Shown here piece after piece: positions 56,160-64,000 of a DNA stretch of 64,000 nt. How positions within the stretch are numbered: position 1 is the stretch's first letter; each line of letters starts with the position of its first letter. The stretch is from Xylanibacter caecicola (lineage in GTDB: Bacteria; Bacteroidota; Bacteroidia; Bacteroidales; Bacteroidaceae): the NCBI RefSeq assembly GCF_013166515.1, contig NZ_JABKKJ010000008.1, positions 41,296 to 105,295 of the forward strand. Direction: 5' to 3'. Under the pieces are notes generated by a model, which saw only the letters and a list, made by a program, of their open reading frames with translations, searched no databases and had not been told where the DNA came from. The translations under genes and the position numbers were made by a program.

Positions 56160-59100
56160 TGCGAAAATATATATTGTGTATCATGCTTCTGGTGTCCTGT
56201 TCGGTATTTGCAACGGGTCAGAAGTTCTTTAATCTTACTGCAAATGAGGTGAAGATAGACAGCATGTTGCCTGTCTTTACACACTCCGTGCCCCTCGGTG
56301 CGGAATATGCCGACTCCGTATATACGGTCAATATAGAATATGCCGAGTTTATAGACATGAGCCGCGAAGACATAGAGCGGTATATGAGAATATCCGGCAA
56401 ACCGCTGAAAGACATGCCCGAGGTGACGCAGCATGTTGTGGTGGAGCGTAAGAAAGGACGGCTCGAAATATCGTTTGTTCCGCTGGTATACCGCAAAGGA
56501 AAATACCGTAAGCTGGTGAGTTTCATGCTCGACGTCAAGGCTAAGTCCGTAAAGAAGTCGCAACGGCGTGCCCGTGCCGCAGTGCCGTCAGAGCGCTATG
56601 CCGCACACTCCGTGCTGGCAACGGGACGGTGGGCAAAGATACGCGTGCCCGAGACTGGCGTATATCAGCTTACCGATGCCGTGATACGCCGCGCCGGGTT
56701 CTCCAATCTTTCAAAGGTGAAGATCTACGGTTATGGCGGAGCGTTGCAGAACGAGAAGATATTGGAAGAGGATATCATAAAATACGACGACCTTAAGGAG
56801 GTGCCTACATGCACGCTCAACGGTCGCCGGCTTTTCCATGCGCAGGGTCCCGTGACGTGGAAGAGCAGGACGGCGGCGGAGCGTACGCGCAATCCGTACT
56901 CCGATTACGGATATTATCTTATAACACAGGGCGATGACGAGCCGCTGAGTGTTGACAGCGCCGCCTTTGTGGACTCGTTCTATCCTTCGAACAACGACTA
57001 CCATACACTGCGTGAAGTTGACAACTTCGCATGGTTTCAGGGCGGGCGCAATCTTTTTGAGGATGCTCCCATACAGTTTGGAGACTCTGCCGCTTACGTT
57101 ATAGTGGTGCCGACGGACGGCGAAGAGACCACCCGAGGCACAATATCCGTGGCGTTGACGGCAGGTAAGGGAAGTTCTGTGACAACGGCGGAAGTGTGGC
57201 TGGGCGACAGACTTCTCGGCACACAGCGAATAAGCGGGTTGTCGAAATACGATGAAGGCGGCATCTCCAAAGCCACATACAGCATTGAACGGATGCCGGC
57301 AAAGGATACGGTGACGATAAAAACGATTATGGGGGGACCGGTGAGACTTGACTATATTTCCGTGTATCATGAAACTCCCCGACCGCTTCCGGACATCGCG
57401 CGCGAGTCTTTTCCCACACCGGAGTATGTCTATAACATCACCAATCAGGACCTCCATGGCGACGGGGCGTATGACATGGTGATAATAGTTCCGGCTTCGG
57501 GCAAGTTGAACGAGCAGGCAAAACGCCTTAAGGACTATCACGAGAAGCACGACGGTTTGAGGGTACGCATGGTGCCTGCCGATGAGATTTACAACGAGTT
57601 TTCGAGCGGAACACCTGATGCCAACGCCTATCGCCGTTATATGAAGATGCTTTATGACAGGGCAACCACAGAAGCGGACATGCCTCGTTATCTGCTGCTC
57701 TTCGGCGACTGCGTATGGGACAACAGGATGAAAACGGCGGCAATGCGCGGTGTCAATCCCGATGATTACCTGCTTTGTTTTGAGAGCGAGAACTCGTTCA
57801 GCTACGTAGACTGTTATGTAGACGACGGCTTCTTCTGTCTTCTTGACGACGGAGAGGGTACGGATTTGATGAGTTCGGACAAGCATGACATTGGTGTGGG
57901 GCGTTTCCCCGTAAGCAACGAGCACGATGCAAAGATACTTGTCGACAAGACCATAGCATACATGGAGAACAAGAATGCCGGCGCATGGCAGAATGTGGTG
58001 ATGTTTATGGGCGATGACGGAAACGAGAATATACACATGAAGGGTGCCGACAATGCCGCCCGTGTGGTGGAAGAGCTCAATCCCGGACTGCATGTTAAGC
58101 GTGTTATGTGGGACTCTTATGCGCGCGTCTCGTCTTCAACGGGCAATTCTTATCCCGATGTCATGGAACTGGTAAAGGCGCAGCAGGCTGCCGGAGCGCT
58201 TGTAATGGACTATTGCGGGCATGGTCGTCCTGACCAGATATCGCATGAGAGGGTGCTCACTGTCAACGACTTTGCCAACTTCAACAATACAAACTATCCG
58301 TTGTGGATAACCGCTTCGTGCGACATTATGCCGTTCGACGGTACCGTGCAGAACATTGGTGAGACGGCTTTGCTCAATGCCCATGGCGGTACTATGGCTT
58401 TCTTCGGTACCACGCGCACCGTATATACAGACAGAAACGAACGTATAAACAAGGCTTTCCTTCGCGCATTGTTCACCAAGGTCGACGGAAAGTATGTCTC
58501 GATAGGCGATGCGCAGCGCATTGCCAAGAACTCTCTTATCACTGCCGGGATAGAGTCGGAGAGGGATCACACGGTGAACAAATTGCAATATTCGTTGCTG
58601 GGAGACCCGGCGCTTGTGCTCAACATTCCTGAACTGAGAGTTGTTGTGGACCGAATCAACGGCGTTTCGGTCGATGATGCCGATGCTGAGATTCTGCTTA
58701 GTGCAGGCGGACAGGTGACCGTGAGCGGTCACATAGAGCGTGGAGGAGATGTGTGTACGGATTTTAACGGAACGCTGACGGCTAACGTAAGAGACTCGGA
58801 AGAGCAGATAGAGTGCCGCCTGAACGATACTACGACAGACGGAGCATCGACAAAATTAGTGTATTCCGACAGGACGAAGTCGCTCTTCAACGGTCGTGAC
58901 AGCGTGCGTGCCGGACTTTTTGACTTCTCGTTCTCCGTCCCAATGGATATCAACTATTCAGATCGGAGCGGGCTTATAAATCTGTTTGCTGTGAACAACG
59001 ACAACACTTTGTCTGCAAACGGATATTGCGACAGCTTCACGGTGGGAGGCACGGAGAACGCCAAGACAGACTCGATAGGTCCGTCCATATACTGTTACCT

Positions 59101-59728
59101 TAACTCTCCGTCGTTTTCAAACGGCGGCAACGTGAACACAACGCCTTATTTCGTGGCGCAGATAAGAGACAAGGACGGCATAAACACCACAGGCAACGGG
59201 GTGGGGCATGACCTGCAGCTGACGATAGACGGCGACATGTCGAAGACATACATACTGAATGAAAACTTTACGTATGACTTCGGAAGCTATACTTCCGGAA
59301 CGACATTCTACAGCATTCCCGAGCTAACGCCTGGGCGTCATAAACTGCGTTTCCGCGCATGGGACATCATGAACAACTCTTCCACGGCAGAACTTACGTT
59401 CAATGTGGTTAGCGGACTGACGCCCGGACTGTTCAGCATAGGTTGTACGGACAATCCCGCCCGAACATCGACAACGTTCATCGTAAACCATGATCGCTAC
59501 GGCAGTAATATGGATGTGGAGATAGAGGTGTTCGATATCAGCGGTCGTCCGTTGTGGAGACATAAGGAGAACGGGGTGTCGCCGATAGGGGCGTATACCG
59601 TGGATTGGAATCTTGTAAAGGACGACGGCGGTCGTCTTCATACCGGTGTTTATCTCTACAGGGTGCAGATAAGCTGTGACGGCAGCAGCAAGGCATCGAA
59701 AGCTCACAAGCTGATTGTCATAGAATAA
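56159..59728 (+). CDS. porU: Type IX secretion system sortase PorU
   Basis: A 1189-residue gingipain-like (C25) peptidase that removes the C-terminal signal of type IX cargo and links cargo to A-LPS at the cell surface. It has a signal peptide (residues 1-20), a propeptide-like region to ~residue 400, then the C25 domain with H688 in DYCGHGRPDQISHE and C721 in WITASCDIMPFDG as the catalytic pair. The protein itself ends in a full type IX C-terminal domain (DVEIEVFDISGRPLW ... LHTGVYLYRVQIS). Length matches PorU of other Bacteroidales. porV follows 72 bases downstream. Confidence 0.96.
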   Translation: MRKYILCIMLLVSCSVFATGQKFFNLTANEVKIDSMLPVFTHSVPLGAEYADSVYTVNIEYAEFIDMSREDIERYMRISGKPLKDMPEVTQHVVVERKKGRLEISFVPLVYRKGKYRKLVSFMLDVKAKSVKKSQRRARAAVPSERYAAHSVLATGRWAKIRVPETGVYQLTDAVIRRAGFSNLSKVKIYGYGGALQNEKILEEDIIKYDDLKEVPTCTLNGRRLFHAQGPVTWKSRTAAERTRNPYSDYGYYLITQGDDEPLSVDSAAFVDSFYPSNNDYHTLREVDNFAWFQGGRNLFEDAPIQFGDSAAYVIVVPTDGEETTRGTISVALTAGKGSSVTTAEVWLGDRLLGTQRISGLSKYDEGGISKATYSIERMPAKDTVTIKTIMGGPVRLDYISVYHETPRPLPDIARESFPTPEYVYNITNQDLHGDGAYDMVIIVPASGKLNEQAKRLKDYHEKHDGLRVRMVPADEIYNEFSSGTPDANAYRRYMKMLYDRATTEADMPRYLLLFGDCVWDNRMKTAAMRGVNPDDYLLCFESENSFSYVDCYVDDGFFCLLDDGEGTDLMSSDKHDIGVGRFPVSNEHDAKILVDKTIAYMENKNAGAWQNVVMFMGDDGNENIHMKGADNAARVVEELNPGLHVKRVMWDSYARVSSSTGNSYPDVMELVKAQQAAGALVMDYCGHGRPDQISHERVLTVNDFANFNNTNYPLWITASCDIMPFDGTVQNIGETALLNAHGGTMAFFGTTRTVYTDRNERINKAFLRALFTKVDGKYVSIGDAQRIAKNSLITAGIESERDHTVNKLQYSLLGDPALVLNIPELRVVVDRINGVSVDDADAEILLSAGGQVTVSGHIERGGDVCTDFNGTLTANVRDSEEQIECRLNDTTTDGASTKLVYSDRTKSLFNGRDSVRAGLFDFSFSVPMDINYSDRSGLINLFAVNNDNTLSANGYCDSFTVGGTENAKTDSIGPSIYCYLNSPSFSNGGNVNTTPYFVAQIRDKDGINTTGNGVGHDLQLTIDGDMSKTYILNENFTYDFGSYTSGTTFYSIPELTPGRHKLRFRAWDIMNNSSTAELTFNVVSGLTPGLFSIGCTDNPARTSTTFIVNHDRYGSNMDVEIEVFDISGRPLWRHKENGVSPIGAYTVDWNLVKDDGGRLHTGVYLYRVQISCDGSSKASKAHKLIVIE

Positions 59729-59800
59729 TGTCCCTCGGGCAATAAATCGGCGCATAATCAGTTATGTATTAAAATAAGTTATTAAAAGGTATTATATTAG

Positions 59801-60970
59801 ATGAAGAATTTCATGAGACTTTTCACGGCTGTTGTCCTCGTATTGTTTGCGACAACTGCCGGTGCGCAGGATAAAACAGATATATTCAATCCGGTAAATA
59901 CATCGGTGACCTCTCAGATGATTGCTCCCGATGCACGTGCCGCCGGTATGGGTGACGTGGGTGTTGCCACAGATCCTGATGTCAACTCGCAATACTGGAA
60001 TCCGGCAAAATATCCGTTCTGTATAAGTCGCGCAGGAGTGTCCCTGAACTACACTCCGTGGCTTCGTCAGTTGGTCAGCGACATGTCGGTGGCATATCTT
60101 TCGGGCTACTACCGCATAGGCGACTACAGCGCCGTGTCTGCCTCTTTGCGTTATTTCTCGCTCGGAGAGGTCTTCACCGACGAGTCTGAAAACGCAATGA
60201 CAATCAACCCGTATGAAATGTCTGTCGACGTGGCATACTCGCTTATGCTCAGCGAGAAGTTCTCTCTTGCAGCGGCGGTGAGGTGGATTTACTCCGATCT
60301 TACTTACAATTTTTCCGACGACACGTCACCCGGTAGTGCCTTTGCTGCCGACATAGCATGTTACTATAACGACTATATCAACATCGGCGAGCGCGAGTGT
60401 CAGTTGGGTATAGGTCTTAATATAAGCAATATAGGTAGCAAGATCACGTTTGGAGGAAGCAATGACAGCGAGTTCATCCCTACCAACATGCGTCTCGGCG
60501 CATCGCTGATGATACCTGTGGACGAGTACAGTCGCTTTACCATCGCTGCCGATGCAAACAAGTTGCTTGTGCCTACCTACCCGCTTCAGGAAGAAGGTGA
60601 GCTTGAGGAAGATTATAAACGGCGTGTCCAGAAAGAGTATTATGACGTTTCGAGTATAGCCGGTATCTTCAAGAGTTTTGGCGATGCACCCGGCGGTTTC
60701 AAGGAAGAGCTGCAGGAAGTGAACTGGAGTGTGGGTGCCGAATATGTCTATAACGACAAGTTCTCGGTGCGTGCCGGATATCATCATGAGTCGGAGAACA
60801 AGGGAAACCGTAAGTACTTTACCGTTGGAGCGGGCTTCCGCATGAGCGCGTTCACGCTCGACTGCGGTTATGTCATTGCTACGGCAAAGAGCAATCCGCT
60901 CGACCAGACAATGCGTTTCACCCTCGGTTTCGACATGGATGGTATCAAGGATCTGTTCCGCAGGCGGTAG
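59801..60970 (+). CDS. porV: Type IX secretion outer-membrane protein PorV (LptO)
   Basis: A 389-residue FadL-like beta-barrel, partner of PorU that receives cargo from the Sov channel. The signal peptide ends TTAGA|QDK. The hallmark APDARAAGMGDVGVATDPDVNSQYWNPAKYPF follows, then amphipathic barrel strands, ending FTLGFDMDGIKDLFRRR. It lies directly after porU as in many Bacteroidales. Confidence 0.96.
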   Translation: MKNFMRLFTAVVLVLFATTAGAQDKTDIFNPVNTSVTSQMIAPDARAAGMGDVGVATDPDVNSQYWNPAKYPFCISRAGVSLNYTPWLRQLVSDMSVAYLSGYYRIGDYSAVSASLRYFSLGEVFTDESENAMTINPYEMSVDVAYSLMLSEKFSLAAAVRWIYSDLTYNFSDDTSPGSAFAADIACYYNDYINIGERECQLGIGLNISNIGSKITFGGSNDSEFIPTNMRLGASLMIPVDEYSRFTIAADANKLLVPTYPLQEEGELEEDYKRRVQKEYYDVSSIAGIFKSFGDAPGGFKEELQEVNWSVGAEYVYNDKFSVRAGYHHESENKGNRKYFTVGAGFRMSAFTLDCGYVIATAKSNPLDQTMRFTLGFDMDGIKDLFRRR

Positions 60971-60989
60971 ACAAAGGGCTTGACTGTGA

Positions 60990-61055
60990 TATTATAGGTT
61001 CTATGGGGCTTACGTTATAGGTTCTATAAGGCTTATAGGTCTTATGGGACTTATA
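60990..61055. repeat. Degenerate tandem repeat between porV and ispF
   Basis: ATTATAGGTTCTAT, GTTATAGGTTCTAT and CTTATAGGTCTTAT follow each other at ~22-25 base spacing. No other function seen in the 113 base gap. Confidence 0.6.
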
Positions 61056-61083
61056 TTTTATTTAATCAAAAAACATAATTGAA

Positions 61084-61563
61084 ATGAACATACGTGTTGG
61101 CTTTGGCTTCGATGTGCATAAGCTCGTTGAGGGTCGGGAACTTTGGCTTGGCGGAATAAAGATAGACCATATGCTCGGGCTTCTTGGGCATAGCGATGCC
61201 GATGTTCTTATCCATGCCGTCTGTGACGCCCTGCTCGGAGCTGCCAATATGCGTGATATAGGCTGGCATTTTCCCGACACTTCGCCAGAGACGCTTAATG
61301 TTGACAGTAAGATTTTGTTGCGCAAGACAATGCAGTTGATAGCGTCTAAAGGTTATAAATTGGGCAATATGGATGCCACGATATGTGCGGAGCGCCCCAA
61401 GATAAATCCCCACGTGCCTGCAATGAAGGCTTGTCTGGCTGATGTGATGGATACCGATGAGGACAACATATCCATAAAGGCGACCACAACAGAGCGTCTC
61501 GGATTTACCGGAAGGGAAGAGGGGATAAGCGCGTATGCCACGGTGCTGATTGTAAAAGAATGA
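61084..61563 (+). CDS. ispF: 2-C-methyl-D-erythritol 2,4-cyclodiphosphate synthase
   Basis: A 159-residue enzyme of the non-mevalonate isoprenoid pathway that cyclises CDP-methylerythritol 2-phosphate with release of CMP. Zinc ligands are visible in GFGFDVHKL (D and H) and HSDADVLIHAVCDALLGAANMRDIGWHFPD. The end has the family motif TTTERLGFTGREEGI. Length is standard. It is followed by a terminator, so it ends the FAH-porU-porV-ispF run. Confidence 0.98.
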   Translation: MNIRVGFGFDVHKLVEGRELWLGGIKIDHMLGLLGHSDADVLIHAVCDALLGAANMRDIGWHFPDTSPETLNVDSKILLRKTMQLIASKGYKLGNMDATICAERPKINPHVPAMKACLADVMDTDEDNISIKATTTERLGFTGREEGISAYATVLIVKE

Positions 61564-61577
61564 TTTTTGACAGATAA

Positions 61578-61607
61578 TAAAAAGCCGGCGTTGTGCCGGC
61601 TTTTTGT
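61578..61607. terminator. Terminator after ispF
   Basis: AAAAAGCCGGC and GCCGGCTTTTT form a symmetric stem with a 4-6 base loop, 15 bases after the ispF stop. Confidence 0.92.
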
Positions 61608-61627
61608 TTATCGGAGAGTGTGAAGGT

Positions 61628-61710
61628 GTTCAAAAGGAGATAAATGAAGATAAGAGAAGATATAGGAAGATAAAAGACAAATTACCCTTATCTTCTTTCG
61701 CATTGCCCTC
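61628..61710. repeat. GA-rich repeat, copy 3 (reduced)
   Basis: GGAGATAAATGAAGATAA at ~61638 is followed by AGAAGATATAGGAAGATAAA and, after a short loop, TTATCTTCTTTCGC. It is the same word pattern as 430-597 and lies directly 3' of the buk stop codon. Confidence 0.6.
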
Positions 61711-61715
61711 AGCGG

Positions 61716-62777
61716 TCATACATACTCCTTTATCTCCAGTTCGCCGTTCAATGCTCCGAGCGCATTGAACGCCAAAGACTCCATTTCGCCCTCGCCCGGC
61801 ATGACAACCACAGGAGCCATATACGATGTGCGGCGTGTCAGCGTGTCGATGCAGTACTTGCTGTGAGATATTCCTCCGGTGTATATAATGGCGTCTACCT
61901 GCCCGTCTAATGCCACGTACATAGCACCCACCTGTTTCGCCACACTGTATAGCATGGCATCAAGCACAGTGCGGTAAGGTTCGTTCCCCTCCTCTGCCTC
62001 GCGCGACACGGTTATCATGTCGTTGGTTCCGAGATGCGCAACGATGCCGCCCTGACCCGTTATCATCTTCATAATCTGTTTCTGGCTGTACTTTCCGCTG
62101 AAACAGAGGTCGACAAGCTGGTTCATCGGTAGCGTTCCGGAACGTTCCGGCGAGAATGGTCCGTCACCGTTGAGGGCGTTGTTCACGTCTATGACTTTTC
62201 CCTTGCAGTGTGCTCCCACGGATATTCCGCCGCCGAGATGAACCACTATAACGTTTATGTCCTCGTATTTCCTGCCGATAGACTTGGCGTATTTACGCGA
62301 CACCGCCTTGCTGTTCAGCGCGTGGAAAATAGTTCTTTTCTTCATGAAAGACAGACCGGTTATGCGCGCCAAAGGCTGCAACTCGTCCACCACTCCAGGG
62401 TCTGCCATGAACGCCGGGCAACCACATTCGTGTGCAATCTCGTATGCTATGATTGCTCCGAGGTTGCATGCATGCTGATCTTTGGCGTGTTGCAGATCGT
62501 AAACCATTTTCTCGTTTACCGTATATACGCCGCCTTGCAGAGGCTTTGTAAGTCCGCCCCGACCTATCACTGCATCGAATTTTAACGGTATACCCGACTT
62601 CTTCAGACCGTTGAGTATAAACTCCTTGCGGTATTCGTATTGCTCGTTGATGTTGTGAAAGGCGGCAGTTTCCGACGCAGGATGATGACCTCCCGACATC
62701 CATACCGCCTTGTCGTCCTCAAAGACAGCAGTCTTTGTGGATGTCGACCCCGGGTTTATGACGAATATTCTTTTCAT
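61716..62777 (-). CDS. buk: Butyrate kinase
   Basis: A 353-residue acetokinase-family enzyme that converts butyryl- (or isobutyryl-) phosphate and ADP to the acid and ATP. The phosphate loop INPGSTSTKTAVF is at the N-terminus; HLGGGISVGAHCKGKVIDVNNALNGDGPFSPERSGTLP is the acyl kinase signature. It follows ptb after 18 bases on the same strand and completes the ptb-buk route. The true acyl group may be branched (isobutyrate, isovalerate). Confidence 0.96.
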   Translation of the reverse strand: MKRIFVINPGSTSTKTAVFEDDKAVWMSGGHHPASETAAFHNINEQYEYRKEFILNGLKKSGIPLKFDAVIGRGGLTKPLQGGVYTVNEKMVYDLQHAKDQHACNLGAIIAYEIAHECGCPAFMADPGVVDELQPLARITGLSFMKKRTIFHALNSKAVSRKYAKSIGRKYEDINVIVVHLGGGISVGAHCKGKVIDVNNALNGDGPFSPERSGTLPMNQLVDLCFSGKYSQKQIMKMITGQGGIVAHLGTNDMITVSREAEEGNEPYRTVLDAMLYSVAKQVGAMYVALDGQVDAIIYTGGISHSKYCIDTLTRRTSYMAPVVVMPGEGEMESLAFNALGALNGELEIKEYV

Positions 62778-62795
62778 GTATTATGATCTATAATG

Positions 62796-63713
62796 TTATT
62801 TCTTGTCCGCTGTGGCACATGCCAGAATGAGGCTGCTGAACTTTGATTCTGACGAATCTGCTCTCGATGCCACCACTACCGGTGCCGTGGTGCCGCATAA
62901 CATGCCTGCCGTCAGTGCGTTGCCGAACACGGTTATCGTTTTGTAGAATACGTTTCCGGCCTCGATGTTTGGGAATATCAGTATGTCGGCATTCCCCGCC
63001 ACGGGTGATGAGATGCCCTTTATTTTTCCGCTTTCGGCGTCACATGCGGTTTTTACATCCATAGGACCGCCCACAGAAATGTTGCCGTAGGCGTTCTCAC
63101 CGGCACGCTTCATTATCTCGGCATAGCTTATGGTGTGAGTAAACTTTTCGCTTGTTTTCTCCGTGCAGTGTATCAGTGCCACGTTGGGTATGCCGTTGCT
63201 GATTTTCCGGAACACATCTGTGGTATATCGTATTATCGCCTCAAACTGTTCCGTCGTTGGTCGCGGTATCACCGCCGCGTCTGAAAAAAGAAGCAGTTTC
63301 TTATATGCTGGAATTTCCGCCGCTGTGATATGGCTCAGCACGCTTCCCTTTTCCATTATTCCGTTTTCCTTGTCCAGTACGGCGCGCAACAGCACATCTG
63401 TGTTCAGCGTGCCTTTCATCAACACGTCTGCATCGCCGCTTTTTACCAGCGACACTGCTTTGCGCGCTGTTGCCACATCGTCTTTCTCGTAAAAAACAGT
63501 TACGTGTCGGGGGCTGATGTTCATTATCCCGTCTGCCGCTTCACGGCTTTGTTCGTCGGCAACGAGTAGAAAATCAGCCAGTCCCTCTTGCAGACTGCGC
63601 ATTATCACTTCTTTTGTGTGTTCGTCGCCCGGTCTTGCCACGGCAACCCGTCTCCGTGTTCCGGCGGTTTTAAGCTGTTCCGCCAAGGTCTGAAAGTCAA
63701 TCGTCGTGTACAT
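62796..63713 (-). CDS. ptb: Phosphate butyryltransferase
   Basis: A 305-residue phosphotransacylase converting butyryl-CoA and phosphate to butyryl-phosphate. Family features: KEVIMRSLQEGLADFLLVADE near the N-terminus, DADVLMKGTLNTDVLLRAVL in the middle and GNADILIFPNIEAGNVFYKT near the end. It is the first gene of the ptb-buk pair. Upstream are a TATCTTTG box on the minus strand (63797-63804) and two hairpins in the leader. Confidence 0.95.
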   Translation of the reverse strand: MYTTIDFQTLAEQLKTAGTRRRVAVARPGDEHTKEVIMRSLQEGLADFLLVADEQSREAADGIMNISPRHVTVFYEKDDVATARKAVSLVKSGDADVLMKGTLNTDVLLRAVLDKENGIMEKGSVLSHITAAEIPAYKKLLLFSDAAVIPRPTTEQFEAIIRYTTDVFRKISNGIPNVALIHCTEKTSEKFTHTISYAEIMKRAGENAYGNISVGGPMDVKTACDAESGKIKGISSPVAGNADILIFPNIEAGNVFYKTITVFGNALTAGMLCGTTAPVVVASRADSSESKFSSLILACATADKK

Positions 63714-63731
63714 AAGTATTAGATTTTTAAT

Positions 63732-63804
63732 GAGGCAGTTGACGCCTCCGTAATGTCTGTCAAGCCCTACATGTCGGGGCTTACACTATCTCCGGACAAA
63801 GATA
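63732..63804 (-). promoter_or_regulatory. Promoter box and leader hairpins of ptb-buk
   Basis: TATCTTTG (63797-63804, minus strand) is the -7 box. The leader contains stem-loops AAGCCC/GGGGCTT (63762-63782) and GAGGC/GCCTC (63732-63748). A clear -33 box was not found. The hairpins could be regulatory; this is inference. Confidence 0.5.
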
Positions 63805-63880
63805 ATATATTTATTTTTAATTATACATGCAGGATGTCGGCTTTTAACAAAAATATTATACATTATATATATGGGTAGTT

Positions 63881-64000
63881 TCAACTGGCAAGTGCAAAAT
63901 TAATGATTTGTTTGAAGAATTCTTCTTTCGGGGTTGAGAAATTTAGTTTCTTTCTCGGTCTGAGGTTCAATTTCTTTCCCACTTTCTTGATATAGTTGTC
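63881..64000 (-). mobile_element. 3' end of an IS30-family transposase gene (cut by window edge)
   Basis: Read on the minus strand from the window end, 39 codons are open to TGA at 63881-63883. The peptide contains YIKKVGKKLNLRPRKKLNF followed by STPKEEFF, the characteristic IS30-family C-terminus (LNxRPRKxLxxxTPxEVF). The rest of the gene and the insertion sequence ends are outside or not identifiable. Confidence 0.75.

Noticed and set aside
56711..58093. 460-codon minus-strand frame opposite porU
   Set aside because: Composition is His/Arg/Val/Cys-rich as expected for an antisense shadow of a GC-richer gene, and no domain is recognisable, while porU is certain.

Overview
The window looks like chromosomal DNA of a member of the Prevotellaceae (order Bacteroidales). 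The evidence is the SusC/SusD outer-membrane pairs, type IX secretion genes (porU, porV), promoters of the Bacteroidetes form TTTG-N19-20-TAnnTTTG, SusR/HTCS-like regulation, and many short palindromic intergenic repeats. No genus or species marker was checked.

Layout. 1-4.2 kb: the tail of a membrane protein, two glycosyltransferases and a Wzx-type flippase (surface polysaccharide). 4.5-53.6 kb: a pectin and plant cell wall degradation region in three parts. The first part holds a GH3 glycosidase, a PL1 pectate lyase and a lipoprotein, all on the minus strand. The second part holds three paralogous trios of SusC, SusD and a surface lipoprotein with Fn3-like domains and a right-handed beta-helix (DUF4957/DUF5123 type); one trio is on the minus strand and two are in tandem on the plus strand, around a 1.9 kb AT-rich divergent spacer. 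The third part, past a housekeeping block, holds a membrane regulator (Reg_prop/Y_Y_Y/AraC without kinase), a CE12-like esterase and a multi-domain CE8 pectin methylesterase.

The block in between (33-44 kb) holds licD, rplM-rpsI-rpsB-tsf with structured leaders, tRNA-Pro(GGG), alaS, a choloylglycine-hydrolase-family gene, a SprT-like protease gene and an Ala/Lys-rich lipoprotein gene. 54-64 kb holds a two-gene LysO exporter, an FAH-family gene overlapping porU, then porV, ispF, the buk/ptb pair, and the 3' end of an IS30-family transposase at the window edge.

How it fits together. The PL1, CE12 and CE8 enzymes would open homogalacturonan and rhamnogalacturonan, GH3 would trim side chains, and three SusC/D transporters would take up different oligosaccharides. 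The three pectin enzymes end in a similar short C-terminal tail, and the sorting machinery for type IX cargo (PorU, PorV) lies nearby.

The most notable signals are these. (i) A ~325 bp almost identical block at the 5' ends of two oppositely oriented susC genes could drive inversion or gene conversion. (ii) A TTAA-bounded palindromic element family has termini that coincide with the stop codons of two genes. (iii) A 75 bp cassette with two promoters and a covarying hairpin is shared by licD and lysO. (iv) There is a MITE-like pair with 15 bp terminal repeats, and nested GA-rich repeats directly after genes. No CRISPR array, rRNA or complete insertion sequence was seen.
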